The translations under genes were made by a program, and so were the position numbers. A stretch of 64,000 nt of DNA from Ailurus styani (taxonomy: Eukaryota > Chordata > Mammalia > Carnivora > Ailuridae), in NCBI GenBank assembly GCA_002007465.1, contig LNAC01000336.1:801526-865525 (forward strand), read 5' to 3'. The notes under the pieces are model-generated. The model was given only the letters and a program-made list of their open reading frames with translations, searched no databases and had not been told where the DNA came from. Positions 1 to 11,300 of the stretch are shown piece after piece. Positions within the stretch are counted from its first letter, which is position 1, and each line of letters starts with the position of its first letter.

Positions 1-59
1 AGCAAAATATGCCAGAATATGAACCAGGCAGGTGCCAGTGAAGACAATCCATGTTGCTC

Positions 60-600
60 TTCTGTTTAGAATACTGTCTCCAGTTCTCCCCTTAAAAGCC
101 CCATTCAAGGGTGCCTGGGTGGGTCAGTGGGTTAAGCCTCTGCCTTTGGCTCAGGTCATGATCTCAGGGTCCTGGGATCAAGCCCCGCCTTAGGCTCTCT
201 GCATGGCAAGGAGGCTGCTTCTCCCCTCTTCCTATGCCTGCCTCTCTGCCTACTGTGATCTGTCTCTATCAAATAAATAAGTAAAATCTTTAAAGAAAAA
301 GCCCCATTCAAGTGGTCCCTCCTGTTAGAGCTTCCTTGGACCATGCTACCTTACAACTACCTCTTTTCACTATCTATGACATCATTTCACAATCATTCAT
401 CCATTTGCCTATAACTTCCGCTATGTTCTGTTAAAATAATCTATTTAAAGCCTTTAATAATCTTTAATTTCTTGATTTGCTATGTTTCCCTGAATCTCTT
501 GAATAGAACGTGTGCTTCTTTAGAGCGTCAATAATGTCTAGCCCTCCTTTATATGCCCTATACCATAAATAGGTTTAATGTTACTTGTTAACTGATAATT
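60..600 (+). repeat. L2-type LINE 3' end remnant, split by a SINE
   Basis: Diverged similarity to the 3' part of mammalian L2. 'ccctcctgttagagcttccttggacca' at about 316-342 resembles the L2 'cctcctcagagaggccttccctgacca' segment. The later 'tgaatagaacgtgtgcttcttta' stretch resembles the L2 'agaatgtaagctcc' segment. A CAN-SINE (110-296) is inserted in it. The match is by eye and the edges are approximate. Confidence 0.45.
110..296 (+). mobile_element. CAN-SINE (tRNA-Lys-derived), full length
   Basis: The head gggtgcctgggtgggtcagt contains the tRNA-derived A-box region. The body has 'ctcaggtcatgatctcagggtcctgggat', then a pyrimidine-rich stretch and an A-rich tail 'aaataaataagtaaaatcttt'. A perfect 16-bp target-site duplication (aaaagccccattcaag) lies at 94-109 and 297-312, proving insertion by L1-type target-primed reverse transcription. 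The perfect duplication implies a young insertion. It landed in an L2 remnant. Confidence 0.95.
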
Positions 601-1088
601 TGATGAGGATTTCTTGCACAGACTTGCTTATCTTGTAGGTGTAAAAATTCCATTTCTGAAAGTGCTGCAATTTTATTAACATTTCCTACTTCTTTTTCTT
701 ACTTTCTTTTTGGACACTTGAATTGTGGACATCTCTGGGTTTGAGAGAAAGGGACAGGCCTTCATTCCTGAGCTTTCCCCTATAGCACGTGCTTGACTTG
801 AACTGAATGACTGCTAAGGACTGCCGACTTTAAGGAGAGTGAGGGAATAACAGAAGAAGCCTGTGAGAGAAGAACATTCTGCTCGGACTAGTGACCAGAA
901 TATACTGAGCGCCTCATTTTATTTGAGAATTCTCTCCATGACAATTGTCTCTGGTATTTGTGATTACTATTTTAGATAAAGTCCCAGAAGTCCTAGTCTC
1001 ATAAACATGCAAAATCAATATGTAGCAAATTCAGAGTCTAAAAGACAAGGTGAGATTTCACAGAAATATTGTTAACTCTTACACCTAG
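601..1088. other. Unassigned non-coding sequence
   Basis: Unique-looking AT-rich DNA. I see no ORF with coding character, no repeat I recognise and no simple repeat. Confidence 0.6.
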
Positions 1089-1089
1089 A

Positions 1090-1286
1090 TTTTTAAAAAA
1101 GATTTTACTTATCTTTTTGAGAGAGCGAGAGGGTACATGAGCAGGGGGTACCAAAAGGCAGAGAGAGAGGGAGAAGCAGACACCCAGCTGAGCAAGGCGC
1201 TCAATGCGGGGCTGAATCCCAGGACCCCGAGATCATGACCTGAGCCAAAGGAAGACGCTTACCTGACTGAGCCATCCAGGCACCCC
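1090..1286 (-). mobile_element. CAN-SINE, reverse orientation
   Basis: Reverse-complement SINE. It begins with the tail complement 'ttttaaaaaagattttacttat', runs through a GA-rich tract, and ends 'gagccatccaggcacccc'. It is more diverged than the youngest copies (for example gccatccagg for gccacccagg). Target-site duplication is only weakly visible (ctaga on both sides). Confidence 0.92.
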
Positions 1287-1300
1287 TTTATTCCTAGAGA

Positions 1301-1324
1301 GTGTGTGTGTGTGTGTGTGTGTGT
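1301..1324. repeat. (GT)12 microsatellite
   Basis: Twenty-four bases of uninterrupted GT, 14 bases downstream of the reverse SINE head. Likely length-polymorphic. Confidence 0.97.
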
Positions 1325-3165
1325 TTTCTAAGTATCTATCAGAAAGTATGTATCAGGAGATGAGACTGGAAAAAAGCAAACTCCAGATGTTGGTTGAATA
1401 TAAGTTACAGATCTGACCTCTATGAAAATCAGCATTAGCTTACATTAACAAAAATACAGTCTAAATCATACTTTCCTATATTCTACACTCATCACTCACA
1501 CCTGAATATTAAATATATTTAACAGTTTAAATAAAATATTTAGAAGAGTTGTTGATAAACTAAGGCAAATGCACAGCAGACTGGCCAGGATGATAAGAAG
1601 TTTAGAAACAAAGTTGTCTGAATAAGAGCTACCAGAGGTAAGGATGTCAATAAAAGAGAAAGCTAAGAAAAATAAGATAAAGAGGAGTTTTCCAAATATT
1701 TGAAGCACTATTATGGGGACAGAGTGCTGTTTGTGTTGTAAAAAACTATTGTTAATCACTGTATATTAAGAGAAAGTTCAGCCAAAGAGAGTTTGCCTGA
1801 CAAGGTGAGCTGTGCACAGTGGGACCAGATGACTCCATGGACAGGAACTTCTCATAATGGAGCTGTCACTAGATGTTGAAGAAGCACTGGTTAAAGATGC
1901 TAAGGAGGGATTTGAATTCTGCAGACAAGACGGTGCTTGAGGTTGTTTCTCTGCATCCTGAGATACAGATGCAAAAAATAGAGAATCAGAGGGACTTCAT
2001 TTCCATCACAAAATTCAAAGTTACCATTAAAATACTCAATGATTTTGAACTTTCTAATTTTTTAATATGTTAAAAGAAGTTTGTTGAGGTTTACATACAA
2101 CACAGAACAAACATTACAATATCAGCAAAAACAACATTGTCTTCCCATAGTAGGTTTGGCTTCACTCTGCTGTACCTATATCACAAGCTTTGTTACACAG
2201 GACAACCGGCACCATATAGGTATTTGTCAAGGAGGATTTTAAAATAGATTGGCATGCAATTAATGCCTTTTTCCCCCCTTGTTCATAAGCTATGCTAAGC
2301 ACATGTCATCAAGACCAGGGAAATAAACCGAACTTACCGAACTTCATCCTTCAGGATCACGAGCAGCATTAATTCTCATATAGCTCCCAAGAATGAATGG
2401 GAGGACAAACCTACCATTTCCCACATTTGTTTTTATTTTAGAAAAGTTCACCTAATTTAACTGCCACCTGACTTTTATTTTCCTTCATGAAGGGATGCCA
2501 GATATGATAAGGACCCAATAAGTCAAAAGCCACTTTGTGTTAACAAAGCCTCATAAAAGCAGATGGATAGCCCAGGCCAACTTCTTTCTATGATCAGCCA
2601 AAGATAAAGACTCTGTGCCTTATCAGCTGAAAAGGGAATTCTTCATTTTTATCGGAGAATAGACTGTAGTTGCTTAGTTTGAAATAAAAATCGATGGCTC
2701 CATTTGGCATTGTTTTTAAAAAATTGTGTTTTTTTAAAATTTTATTAAGGCAGAGAAAAACTACTAGATCTTCCAATTATTTCCCTCCCATATAAATCCT
2801 GAGTTAAACAGTGAATGCTAACTCTTGGCTAACTGAATGAAAATGGAAGTGTAGATTCTATATAAGCTATCAGGAATTTTAATGAGATCATAAAACTAGA
2901 TTCTCTCATTATAATTATTTTAAACGAGTCATAAGAAGTTTGTATCCCAAGTTTATACCCAAAGTCTTACCTAATATAATGCCATTTACTAGCTCCCACT
3001 GCACTATCTCCCAGACCTTCCCCCAAATCACCCTTTACAGACGGCTCCGGTCCTATGCCCCCTCAACCCCTTGGTTCACAGTGACCCCCTTCCCTTTTAT
3101 GTTTATATTTTTGTTGCAGTCATTTGAGAACCATATATTTCACCTCTCTGGTATTTAACTTTTGA
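1325..3165. other. Unassigned non-coding sequence
   Basis: About 1.8 kb with no recognised repeat and no credible gene. The small ORFs here (62-87 codons) have no start context, domain or codon pattern that supports translation. Parts may be very old repeat. Confidence 0.55.
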
Positions 3166-3289
3166 CGTACGCCACCCTGTTTCCTGGGATGGACTGTAAT
3201 ATTCTCAAAACTGGAAACCATGTTACCCCAGTTTTGCACCCCAAGGTGCTTTATGAGCAAACAAAGGACACTAAAATCAACGAATGAAT
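3166..3289 (+). repeat. Possible L2 3' end remnant
   Basis: 'ggactgtaatattctcaaaactgg' followed by 'cacccc..ggtgctttatgagcaaa' and 'aatcaacgaatgaatc' follows the order of the L2 3' end (agaatgtaagctcc, then the tatccccagcgcc region, then the aataaatgaatga terminus). Strongly diverged. Confidence 0.3.
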
Positions 3290-3378
3290 CTGCAGAAGTT
3301 TGTCTGCCCAAGTAGTCGGAGATTTGGAATTAGAACCCAGGTTGCCTGACTCATGAGACCAGATTCTTTCTCCTTCAT
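3290..3378 (-). repeat. MIR SINE remnant, antisense
   Basis: 'ggaattagaacccaggttgcctgactcatgagacc' is the reverse complement of the MIR 5' region (consensus antisense: gggattcgaacccaggcagtctgactcc). Old mammal-wide tRNA-derived SINE, truncated. Confidence 0.65.
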
Positions 3379-4273
3379 CACCTGTATCTGTTGCATATCA
3401 CTCCAAAGTATTGGTCACTATGGAGAAGCCCTGAAGAGCTGTTTAACCCATATGATGCCTTAATTCCTCTTTCTTCTTTATTTTAAAGGACATAACAGAA
3501 AGTCAATGATGAACTGTCATGTATTATAGTAATTGGGGAGGGTGGTTTTGATCAAGTAGGGCCTCTGAAATATCATAATTTGCATAACAATATAAACCAC
3601 TGTCAGTTCTGCTTATGTAAAGCCAGCCTCTCCAAGGAGTGTGCTGGGATAGTGATAATGCTATAGTCCAAGCAAACTGGACTCTTCTGTCCTCAGGGAA
3701 GCTGCCCTGAGTCATCTGTGTCATGTTCACCATTATTTCTCCCAATGTATGTCATCTGTGTCATGTTCACCATTATTTCTCCCAAAGCTGACAGGTACAT
3801 TCTGGCTTTCTGGCCCCTGCATTTTGGCTTTGTCTGATGTAATATAGTAAAAGAGAAACTATAAACATAAAGAGAAAAATAATCAAATTCTGTTTGTCCA
3901 TTAACAATTATTAATGCAAAAGATATAATTTCCAATTACTAAACCTAAGTTAATGGTACAGAGATATGTAGTAACGATAAAAATGTTCATAACAATTTCC
4001 TGTCTAATTACTTTCTGTTGTTTTGTAAGTACAATTTGTGCCTGAGCTCTCAGTCAGCAAAGAAAGAAAAGCAAGAAGGAATGCAAAGGGAGCATGAGGA
4101 AGTGCCCCATCTAGGCATTTCCTCAGTATCATTCCCCCAGTACCATCCATGATACAACATTGCCTCTTTTAGCTATCCAACATTTCCCCTTTTATACACA
4201 TTTATTGAGTGTGTACCTAAGAATTTAATTTTACTTATATCTTGACAGCCAAAAGGAATCAGAGGAAAGTAAA
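3379..4273. other. Unassigned non-coding sequence with a tandem duplication
   Basis: No gene and no recognised transposon. The one structural item is the 40-bp-period duplication at 3711-3785. Confidence 0.55.
3711..3785. repeat. Perfect 35-bp direct duplication (5-bp spacer)
   Basis: Bases 3711-3745 and 3751-3785 are identical over 35 bp, starting gtcatctgtgtcatg and ending tctcccaa, separated by tgtat. No N lies here, so unlike the gap-flanking copies this looks like a real recent tandem duplication, or an undetected assembly one. Confidence 0.97.
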
Positions 4274-4287
4274 AGGCTAGCTTATAG

Positions 4288-4451
4288 GGGCATCTGGGTG
4301 GCTCGGTCAGTTAAGCTTTGGCTTAGGACATGATCCCATGTCGGGCTCCGTGCTCAGTGGAGAGCCTGCTTCTCCCTCTCCGTCAGACCCTCTCCCTGCT
4401 TATGCCCTCTCTCACTCACTCTCTCTCAAATAAATAAAATCTTAAAAAAAG
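4288..4451 (+). mobile_element. CAN-SINE
   Basis: The head 'gggcatctgggtggctcggt' lies at the start. The tail 'ctctctcaaataaataaaatctt' ends in A7. The 14-bp target-site duplication aggctagcttatag is at 4274-4287 and 4452-4465. The copy has an internal deletion relative to the usual length (about 164 instead of about 190 bp). Confidence 0.94.
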
Positions 4452-4465
4452 AGGCTAGCTTATAG

Positions 4466-7135
4466 TAAACTTAGAGTATAGATAGACATTAAACAATTAT
4501 GATACAAATGGTCAGGTCTCATCAGTGACTAAATAGAAAATAGAGTCAAGAGTTCTAGGAACCATGGTTTGTATGTATGAGCTCTTGCTAGCTAGCTTGA
4601 TGGCCAGAAATTAGCCTACCTTGAATGTTCCCCTGTTTTCCGAAAGTACCCACAGTTGCTACTACATGTAGGCTCAAGCTCAGCCTCCTGGAGTCTATGT
4701 GTTTTTGTTGCTGACTTTTTTGATGATGCCCCTCTGAAAATGACTTTCTCCTGGATACAACTCTCTTTCAGTTATTACCACTGGGCCACCTACACCTTAA
4801 TCCACCTAATTATGGAATCCAGTTCCATAAACTCAAAAATTTTTGTCAAAATCTCAGTAAGGGCAGCAGGATAACATAGAGAACTACTGATAATTGAAAT
4901 AGCAGTATTTGGACTTTCTAAGGCCTTCCTGAGTCTATCTAGCAATCATCCCATACAAGCTCAGCTTAGACACACCAGAAATGTCCAGGATCTATCATGC
5001 CCTATATTCTAATCCCAACTGACATATGTCTCAGAGAGAAGACAATGTTTCTTTTTTACTCTTGTCTAGAGCCCATTGTCCACATTCTCATGTCCTTTCA
5101 TAGAGTCAATTCCTTCCACTCATGATGAACAGCAAAAGCTTCCACTCCTATGGGTTATTGCATCGGCCTAGAACGTTCATTTGGACAATGAAATTGCATC
5201 AAAATAGAATGGTTTAATCTGTTATGTTCAGGACATTATAAATTAGTTAGTTTCATAATGAATCACATCACTGGTCCAATCCAGCTATTCTTTTCTGATC
5301 TCTCTCATGTGAGGTGAAGCTCATGACTTTGGGCAGCTTGGATGGATTGGGTTAGAATAGGCAGAGTTATTCACTCTATTTTCCTGCTCAAGCAACTAAG
5401 AACTCACATGATTGGTGAAGAACAGATAAGAAATATATAGTAACTCAAAAGAGGTAATTAAAGAGTGTTTAATAAAGACTGTTACAAAGTTAACAAGTAC
5501 TAAAGGAGGCCAACAAGGAATGGTAAAGCTAGTAACAGCAAGGGAGCCATTATAAGTGGAAAAAGCTATTATGGACCTGGTGAGACTCATAGGTATAAGA
5601 GATGGTCACCCAACAGTGGAAAGGAATCTCAGCGAGTACTGCCCAACTGCCCATCAGCAAGGCAGAGAAATAAGGAATAAAATACCCCAATTCTTTCCTC
5701 TCTCTTCTTCTCTTGCTGGTATGCCCCCTTTGCTAAACCCAACCAGAAGCAAAGGAAAAGGAGCCTGGTTGATAAAGTCTATAAAGGTCAGCACTGACAG
5801 AAGGCTGAAGCCTGGACCTAGAACAGCCAACAGAGAATGTTCACTAAAACACATAACTCAGTGTGGATACTCAGTGTAAAATAGATACTTTACAACATAA
5901 AGAAAGTGTATATCTATAGAGATGTAGCTTCCTGTTCCCAAACAGAATAAAAGACCACAGAGGATTGGCTCCACTAAGACTTTTTCTGAAAATAAAAAAG
6001 CAATACTTTACCTTAAATTCTGTTTTACATTTAAATGTAGTTTTCTGAAGTGAGCAAAGATGCTTATAAATTTTAATTACAGTTGTTTTTATTAGTTTTT
6101 TAAACTTATCTGGTATTTAATAGGACAAAAGGACAAAAGAGGAGAGCCAAAACTGAAGTGGGTGTGGTAATTCCAAAAGAAAACCCCAGCCAAGGACCCT
6201 TGTTGAAATTGGGCATAAATTTTAGTTCAAGGCATCCTGGAAAACTAGAAATCTGAAGAGTTATTGATCTCATATTATTATAAGAGAATTTGTTTATCAG
6301 GAGAAATAGTCTTGTGTCTTATGATTTTTAATCAGGAGGAAGATCATAGCAATGATTAGAAGAGCAGCTGGGTGGGAATGTTTAGATTAATGAGAGGAGA
6401 CAAGAGAGAGGGAAGACCACTTGACCAGGGTGGGTTGGGTACCAGATCAGCAGGAGCGTCAGGGGCGGGGGGAGAAAGAGGCGCCGGGTCCAGTGACGTG
6501 TTACACGAAAACAGGTTTTGGTGACTTCATGGAAATGGAGGTTGATGAAGGGAGAAAAGTTTGAAAATACTTACACTTAGGAGGCAAGATCTGGAAGATG
6601 GTACAGTGAAGAGGGACTAGGAGTCCCCTGCAGGATAGGAGGTGAGTTCATTCGGGGGAGTCCACAGCTTAATGCTACCCTCATCCATTCTTATTTTATG
6701 ATATTCACAGAAGGACCTAGCAAAGGATTCTATCTTAGATGCTCAGATATTAAAAATAGATTTATCTATTTATTGATCGACATCAATATCTGCATTCACC
6801 CTCTTTCTCTTATTCTCATGCAAAACTCCTCAAGAAAAGGGTGAAAGTGTGCCAAGGACTACATGCCTACAACCAGGGCACACTCAGTGTGAAGCCACTG
6901 TAGAATAAGACTGACCTCTCCCTGCATCTTGATTAAGGAATAAAATATTCGGGGCAGGCGTGAAAATACCTGTGGGTTGGAAGCACCAACACTACTTGTT
7001 GGTGAGCAAAGGAGTGGATGAATAAATGAGTTCTGAATTGAGGAGGCTTCAAAGAGTATCAATCTGGCAGCAAATGTTTCATATTTGTAAGAGATGTCAA
7101 GACGGCAGTAACAAGTCTGCTATGTTAAACAAATA
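4466..7135. other. Unassigned non-coding sequence
   Basis: About 2.7 kb without a recognised transposon. It contains a 107-codon ORF at 5556-5879 (+) and a 66-codon ORF antisense to it. The block 5640-5850 resembles a dispersed repeat I cannot name ('ccaaccagaagcaaaggaaaagga'), so the ORF is not taken as a gene. A small GC-rich spot (about 6455-6500) carries several CpGs and a tgacgt core. Confidence 0.5.
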
Positions 7136-7139
7136 CTCA

Positions 7140-7235
7140 CTGTCTGCTCTGTGCCAGGAAGAGTGTCATGAGCTGGGGAGACTACATGAATAAGGAAGTG
7201 TGAATTCCTGCCCTCAAGGGTCTGGGGCTGCAGGG
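7140..7235 (-). repeat. L2 3' end remnant, antisense
   Basis: 'tctgtgccaggaagagtgtcatgagctgggg' followed by 'cctgccctcaagggtctgggg' is the antisense L2 end (tgtgccaggcactgttctaggcgctggggatac ... ccctgccctcatggagct). The copy is short and old. Confidence 0.55.
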
Positions 7236-7464
7236 ATACAACTTACTTTTGCCAGTGCCTCAGCTCAAGAGCTGCAAGTTCCTGGTGAGTGGACAAGGCG
7301 AAAAGAATGAAGCAGGCTGATAAATTCTCACTCTGATTAAGGCATGAAGGGAGGAAGATAAAATAATATTTATGAGGCTTCTTCAAAGTCTGGCCTAGTG
7401 CATCTCAGGAGAAACACAAAGGAGAATTTGGACAGAAGCTTTAGCCAGGGACAGACGCTTATAC

Positions 7465-7560
7465 TACACTGTGAGTTTCCTGAGAACTGGGACCCCTTAG
7501 GTCTTGTTTTATTGCACCTAGCAATTCTTTAGATTCTCAGGATGCTTTTCTTTGGATAAA
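7465..7560 (+). repeat. L2 3' end remnant, sense
   Basis: 'actgtgagtttcctgagaactgggacc' then 'ttgttttattgcacctagca' matches the L2 order of tgtaagctccatgagggcagggacc, then the ttcactgctgtatccccagcgcctagca region. Diverged by eye. Confidence 0.5.
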
Positions 7561-9349
7561 ATAAAGACAATTCATTAGTACAAAACAATGGACAGTTAAA
7601 ATATTTTGAAAAAATAAAAGCTAATCAATGGTGGCATTTTTCTCAATATTTAAACAACAATGTGGTACTTTTGTAAGAATTGATAGATTAATAAAACAGA
7701 TAATCCTGTACCAAACATATGTGTGTACGTATGTATATAAAATTATGAACACATATGAAATAATGAAATACATACATGAAAAGCGAAACATCATAATATC
7801 TATTACATAACACATTATTTAGGAAAATAAGTGGTCACATCTTATACTGTGTACAAAAGGATTTTAAGCTAAATTAAAAAGTTAAAATAAAAATACCCCA
7901 TAAAACATAGAAAAAAATGCAAGTGAATATTTAACATGCCTGTTCTTAATGGTTCACATTAACCCAGGACCCTTGTGAAACAGGCCTGACTTTCACAAAT
8001 TACTTTTTACTATTTCAATTTTGCCTCTGGCTTATAGCATTAACAATAAGCGATCTGTAAGAGTTATGACCACTAGAGGAGAAAGGCATAAAATATTCTA
8101 AGATGTCCAAAACATTACATTCCTTTTGTCTAAACCAGTCAAGAAAACTAAATCACTTGTAGCTTGAGTTTTGAGAAGCGCACGGACCATCAAATTTCCC
8201 CTGCAATAGAGTAACAAAATTTTGGGCTTGACAGTCAAGTTCATTTGGATCTTGGACTTATTATTCTTGTTTTATTGAGAAATATTTTCATTACTTTTCT
8301 TTCCGTGGAAACTTCCTTGAACTCCTTAAAAAATTCACTCAGGAAGTTCTAAATTAGTTACTACAGCTATAGAAATAAACAGTTGCTAAAACATTTAAAA
8401 AGTCCCTCCATGAAGGATTTTTAAAATCCATGGAGAATTTTTAATCTCTGAGACTCTGTCCAGACAATCACTGACAACTCTTTAGGTATCTGGAGTAACA
8501 GAGTGAACACAACTTCCAAACAAGCCCTTCTTCCAGTATTCAGTTCAGCTTAGAAACAGTCTCAAGAGACCGGAAAGAGACGTGTCAGACCTCCGGAAAC
8601 CTCACAGTTATATGCAAATACAAGCCCCTTCTCCCCCAGCAAAATCCTCTGAATCTACTCCTCTCTATCTTTACTAAAATAATCTCTTTTATCTTTGATG
8701 TGACAACACTTCGACTCCGTGCCCACACGGTGCTTTTTGTCCAGCAGTCCAGGTCATTTTAATGAAAATATACAGAAAACTTGATTTGGTCTACAAATTT
8801 CTGGGTCTGATCTTGGCCTAACTTAATCCACCCGCTCTTCGTTGTACTTACTGACAACAATAATCACAAGCTACTATGTTTCAGCTCTGTGTATATATTG
8901 TCTTCACCCATGGGGCCATTTCTCATTCATCTAATCTATATTGCCTTTCTTTTTCCAGTCCTTTTTATATTTACTATTCATAAAGAGTCAAATCAGTATT
9001 ATATGTGATTAACTAGGTTCTAATGTTCAATGTGAAAAACATAAACCAACCTCTCACCAGAAGAGACACTAAAACATGATTACAATGACTGTATGTCCCT
9101 GGAAATAGGAAAATTAGAGGTGATGAAGATTGGAGATTCATTATTACTTTCCTTAATACTTTCTTCCTCTTTTTTTTTTTTTACTAAGAATTCTTCCTTT
9201 TAAAATTTCTTACTCTGAAATTTCGTCAATCATCATTTGACACCCTCCCAAACTTTGTGCTACTCAGCAACATTCTGTAAATAATTGTTGAGTTCAGAAA
9301 CTTCTCTGGATGGCCAGTGTTACGCCACTCATAGAATATTCATAGTAAT
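7561..9349. other. Unassigned non-coding sequence
   Basis: AT-rich unique DNA. It holds a degenerate TA/TG-rich patch near 7715-7765 and a run of T near 9169-9182. An octamer-like atgcaaat lies at about 8612-8619, which on its own is not evidence of a promoter. A weak antisense MIR-like stretch may lie near 8855-8925. Confidence 0.5.
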
Positions 9350-9359
9350 AAGTTTTATG

Positions 9360-9549
9360 ATTTTTTAAAAGATTTTGTTTCTCTTTGAGAGAGAGAGAGA
9401 GCAGGAAGTAGAGAGAGAGGGACAAGCAGACTCCCTGCTGGGAGTGGAGCCCCATGCAATGGCAGGGCTCCATCCCATGACCCTGAGATCATGACCTGAG
9501 CTGAAATCAAAAGTCCCAATGCTTAACTGACTGAGCTGCCCAGGTGCCC
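9360..9549 (-). mobile_element. CAN-SINE, reverse orientation
   Basis: It begins with the complement of the A-tail (ttttttaaaagattttgttt), passes through (GA)n and 'gatcatgacctgagctgaa', and ends 'tgagctgcccaggtgccc'. The target-site duplication aagttttat is at 9350-9358 and 9552-9560, slightly decayed. Confidence 0.93.
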
Positions 9550-9560
9550 TGAAGTTTTAT

Positions 9561-11185
9561 AATTTAAATGAAATGCTCTATATGACACAGTGCCCATTAT
9601 ACAGTAAGCTCCTAAATGATGTTAACTATATGTTAGCTATATGTTTCTCTCCCTGTGTATTTTATAAAGAATAATAGAAATTCATTTGGAATTTGAAAAT
9701 GAATTTCCAAAAGTTTTGAAAAGTACTAGCCCTATTTGCAGGAACTATAACAAAGAACAGAACAAAGATCTTGGAAATCATGCAGCATCAACAGGTAAGT
9801 GTGAGAATTAGTTAACAACAAATATGAAAGTAAGCTCATTTATGTTTAAATCCAAAGAACAATTTGTGGTGAGTTTTGACTGCTTTGGAGTGATCACAGT
9901 AAACTTTCTGTGCCTTACTGACAGTGACAGGCAAGTCATCATATATCACAATAAATATAAACTTAGAGTTGAAGATCAGAATGAATGTTATTCCAAGCAA
10001 CAGTGGTTGAATTGGCAAATTACTCTCCGACATAAATAGAGTAACCTTGGAAAACTGTTGAGCCATAAAATTCACATCACAAAGACATCCGATACTTGAA
10101 AAAGGACCGCACATTAACCAGCAAAAAGGAGCCATCAGTCTTCCTGATAGATGGGTACAGATTAATCTTGTTTTCTGGTTCATAGCAAATCATGTAATGC
10201 TGATCTTCTCCTATACCAAAATACTACTGCTCAAGTGTCAGATAGTCTCTTTAAACATAGATTAATATTCTCCCACCTTCTATGGCTACCCATAAGCTCA
10301 TTCTTATTTCAGCTATAAAAAATAACCATATCCTATTTTGAATATGTCATGTTTAAGGCCTCTTTAAGGGGATTGCTTGTATTAGATTTCAGTACATTTA
10401 AGTGAATTGTATTTATAGCTTATTTATGTGTGTTGTTAGAAATTTATTTTTTCCTTTGATATGTTTGAAGAGATTCTATTAAAGCTGCTAAAAAGTTCAG
10501 CCCAATATGAGGCTACACAATTAATTATTAACCACAGTCTCTAGGTTGATAACATCAAAAAACTATCAAGTTTCATTTTAATTTTCTTCGGTTTTTAAAG
10601 TTGATATTATTATTACCCATAAGCTATATTTTATGGTTAAACATTGTATCACCCTGCTAGTAAATATAAATACTATACATGTTGATTAAAACTTCATCCA
10701 TACATAGAGGGGGAACCATACATTTCAGACCCAATTGTCATAAATAAATTGAGAAAGTATTTGAGAACCACAAGTGGTTCTCAAAACAGAGAAATCATAA
10801 AGCTTGTGCACTTTTTCTGAAATGCTAGCTTCCAAACACACAGCTAATAACATTGCCTAATGTGTTTCAAAAAAAAAAGAAAGAAAGAAAAAGAAAAGAA
10901 CTACTAAATAAAAAATTCCAATACCTCTTTTCATTTCTCCTGATGTATTTTGGAAGAGTTCTCACTCTTCTATGAATTGCTAATGCATGAATATCTGTAG
11001 CATTTATTTTATAACTGATCAGATACACTATTTGACAAATGTTCTGTTGTCTCAAAGCAAATCAATGTTGCTCGTTAACTTTTCTCACACCACTATGAAT
11101 TTAAGTACAGTTTCTCATGCAACTGTATAATCATTAATGATGATCACAGTTTGTTAAACCTGGGGGAAACAACCCGAATTTTTAT
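9561..11185. other. Unassigned non-coding sequence
   Basis: No gene and no recognised transposon apart from the A-rich tract at 10869-10903. A 53-bp segment at 9742-9794 is bounded by ag and gtaagt and is discussed as a weak exon candidate. A 115-codon antisense ORF (9836-10183) has no recognisable protein features. Confidence 0.5.
10869..10903. repeat. A-rich / (GAAA)n tract
   Basis: About ten A followed by GAAA-type units. It may be the decayed poly(A) of an old retroposon, but no source body is recognisable upstream. Confidence 0.8.
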
Positions 11186-11189
11186 CAAA

Positions 11190-11300
11190 TAACTTCATTC
11201 TATAGACATTAACAGTGAGGTTCAAAGAGTTTAAGTGACTTGTACAACATCATCCTAATTATTACTGGCAATTCCAGGAAGAAAGTGAATATCTAGCTTC
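11190..11300 (-). repeat. MIR SINE remnant, antisense
   Basis: 'gtgaggttcaaagagtttaagtgacttgtacaacatcatc' follows the antisense MIR core 'ctgaggcacagagaggttaagtaacttgcccaaggtcac'. The core and part of the left arm are present. Old and diverged. Confidence 0.65.

Noticed and set aside
5556..5879. 107-codon plus-strand ORF, the longest clean one in unique sequence
   Set aside because: No domain, no signal peptide, no coding-like composition, and an antisense ORF overlaps it. Part of the DNA resembles a dispersed repeat, so chance is the likelier explanation.
9836..10183. 115-codon minus-strand ORF at 9836-10183
   Set aside because: Low-complexity hydrophobic and Cys/Phe-rich translation with no recognisable family, in AT-rich DNA with another ORF on the opposite strand. 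Not supported as a gene.
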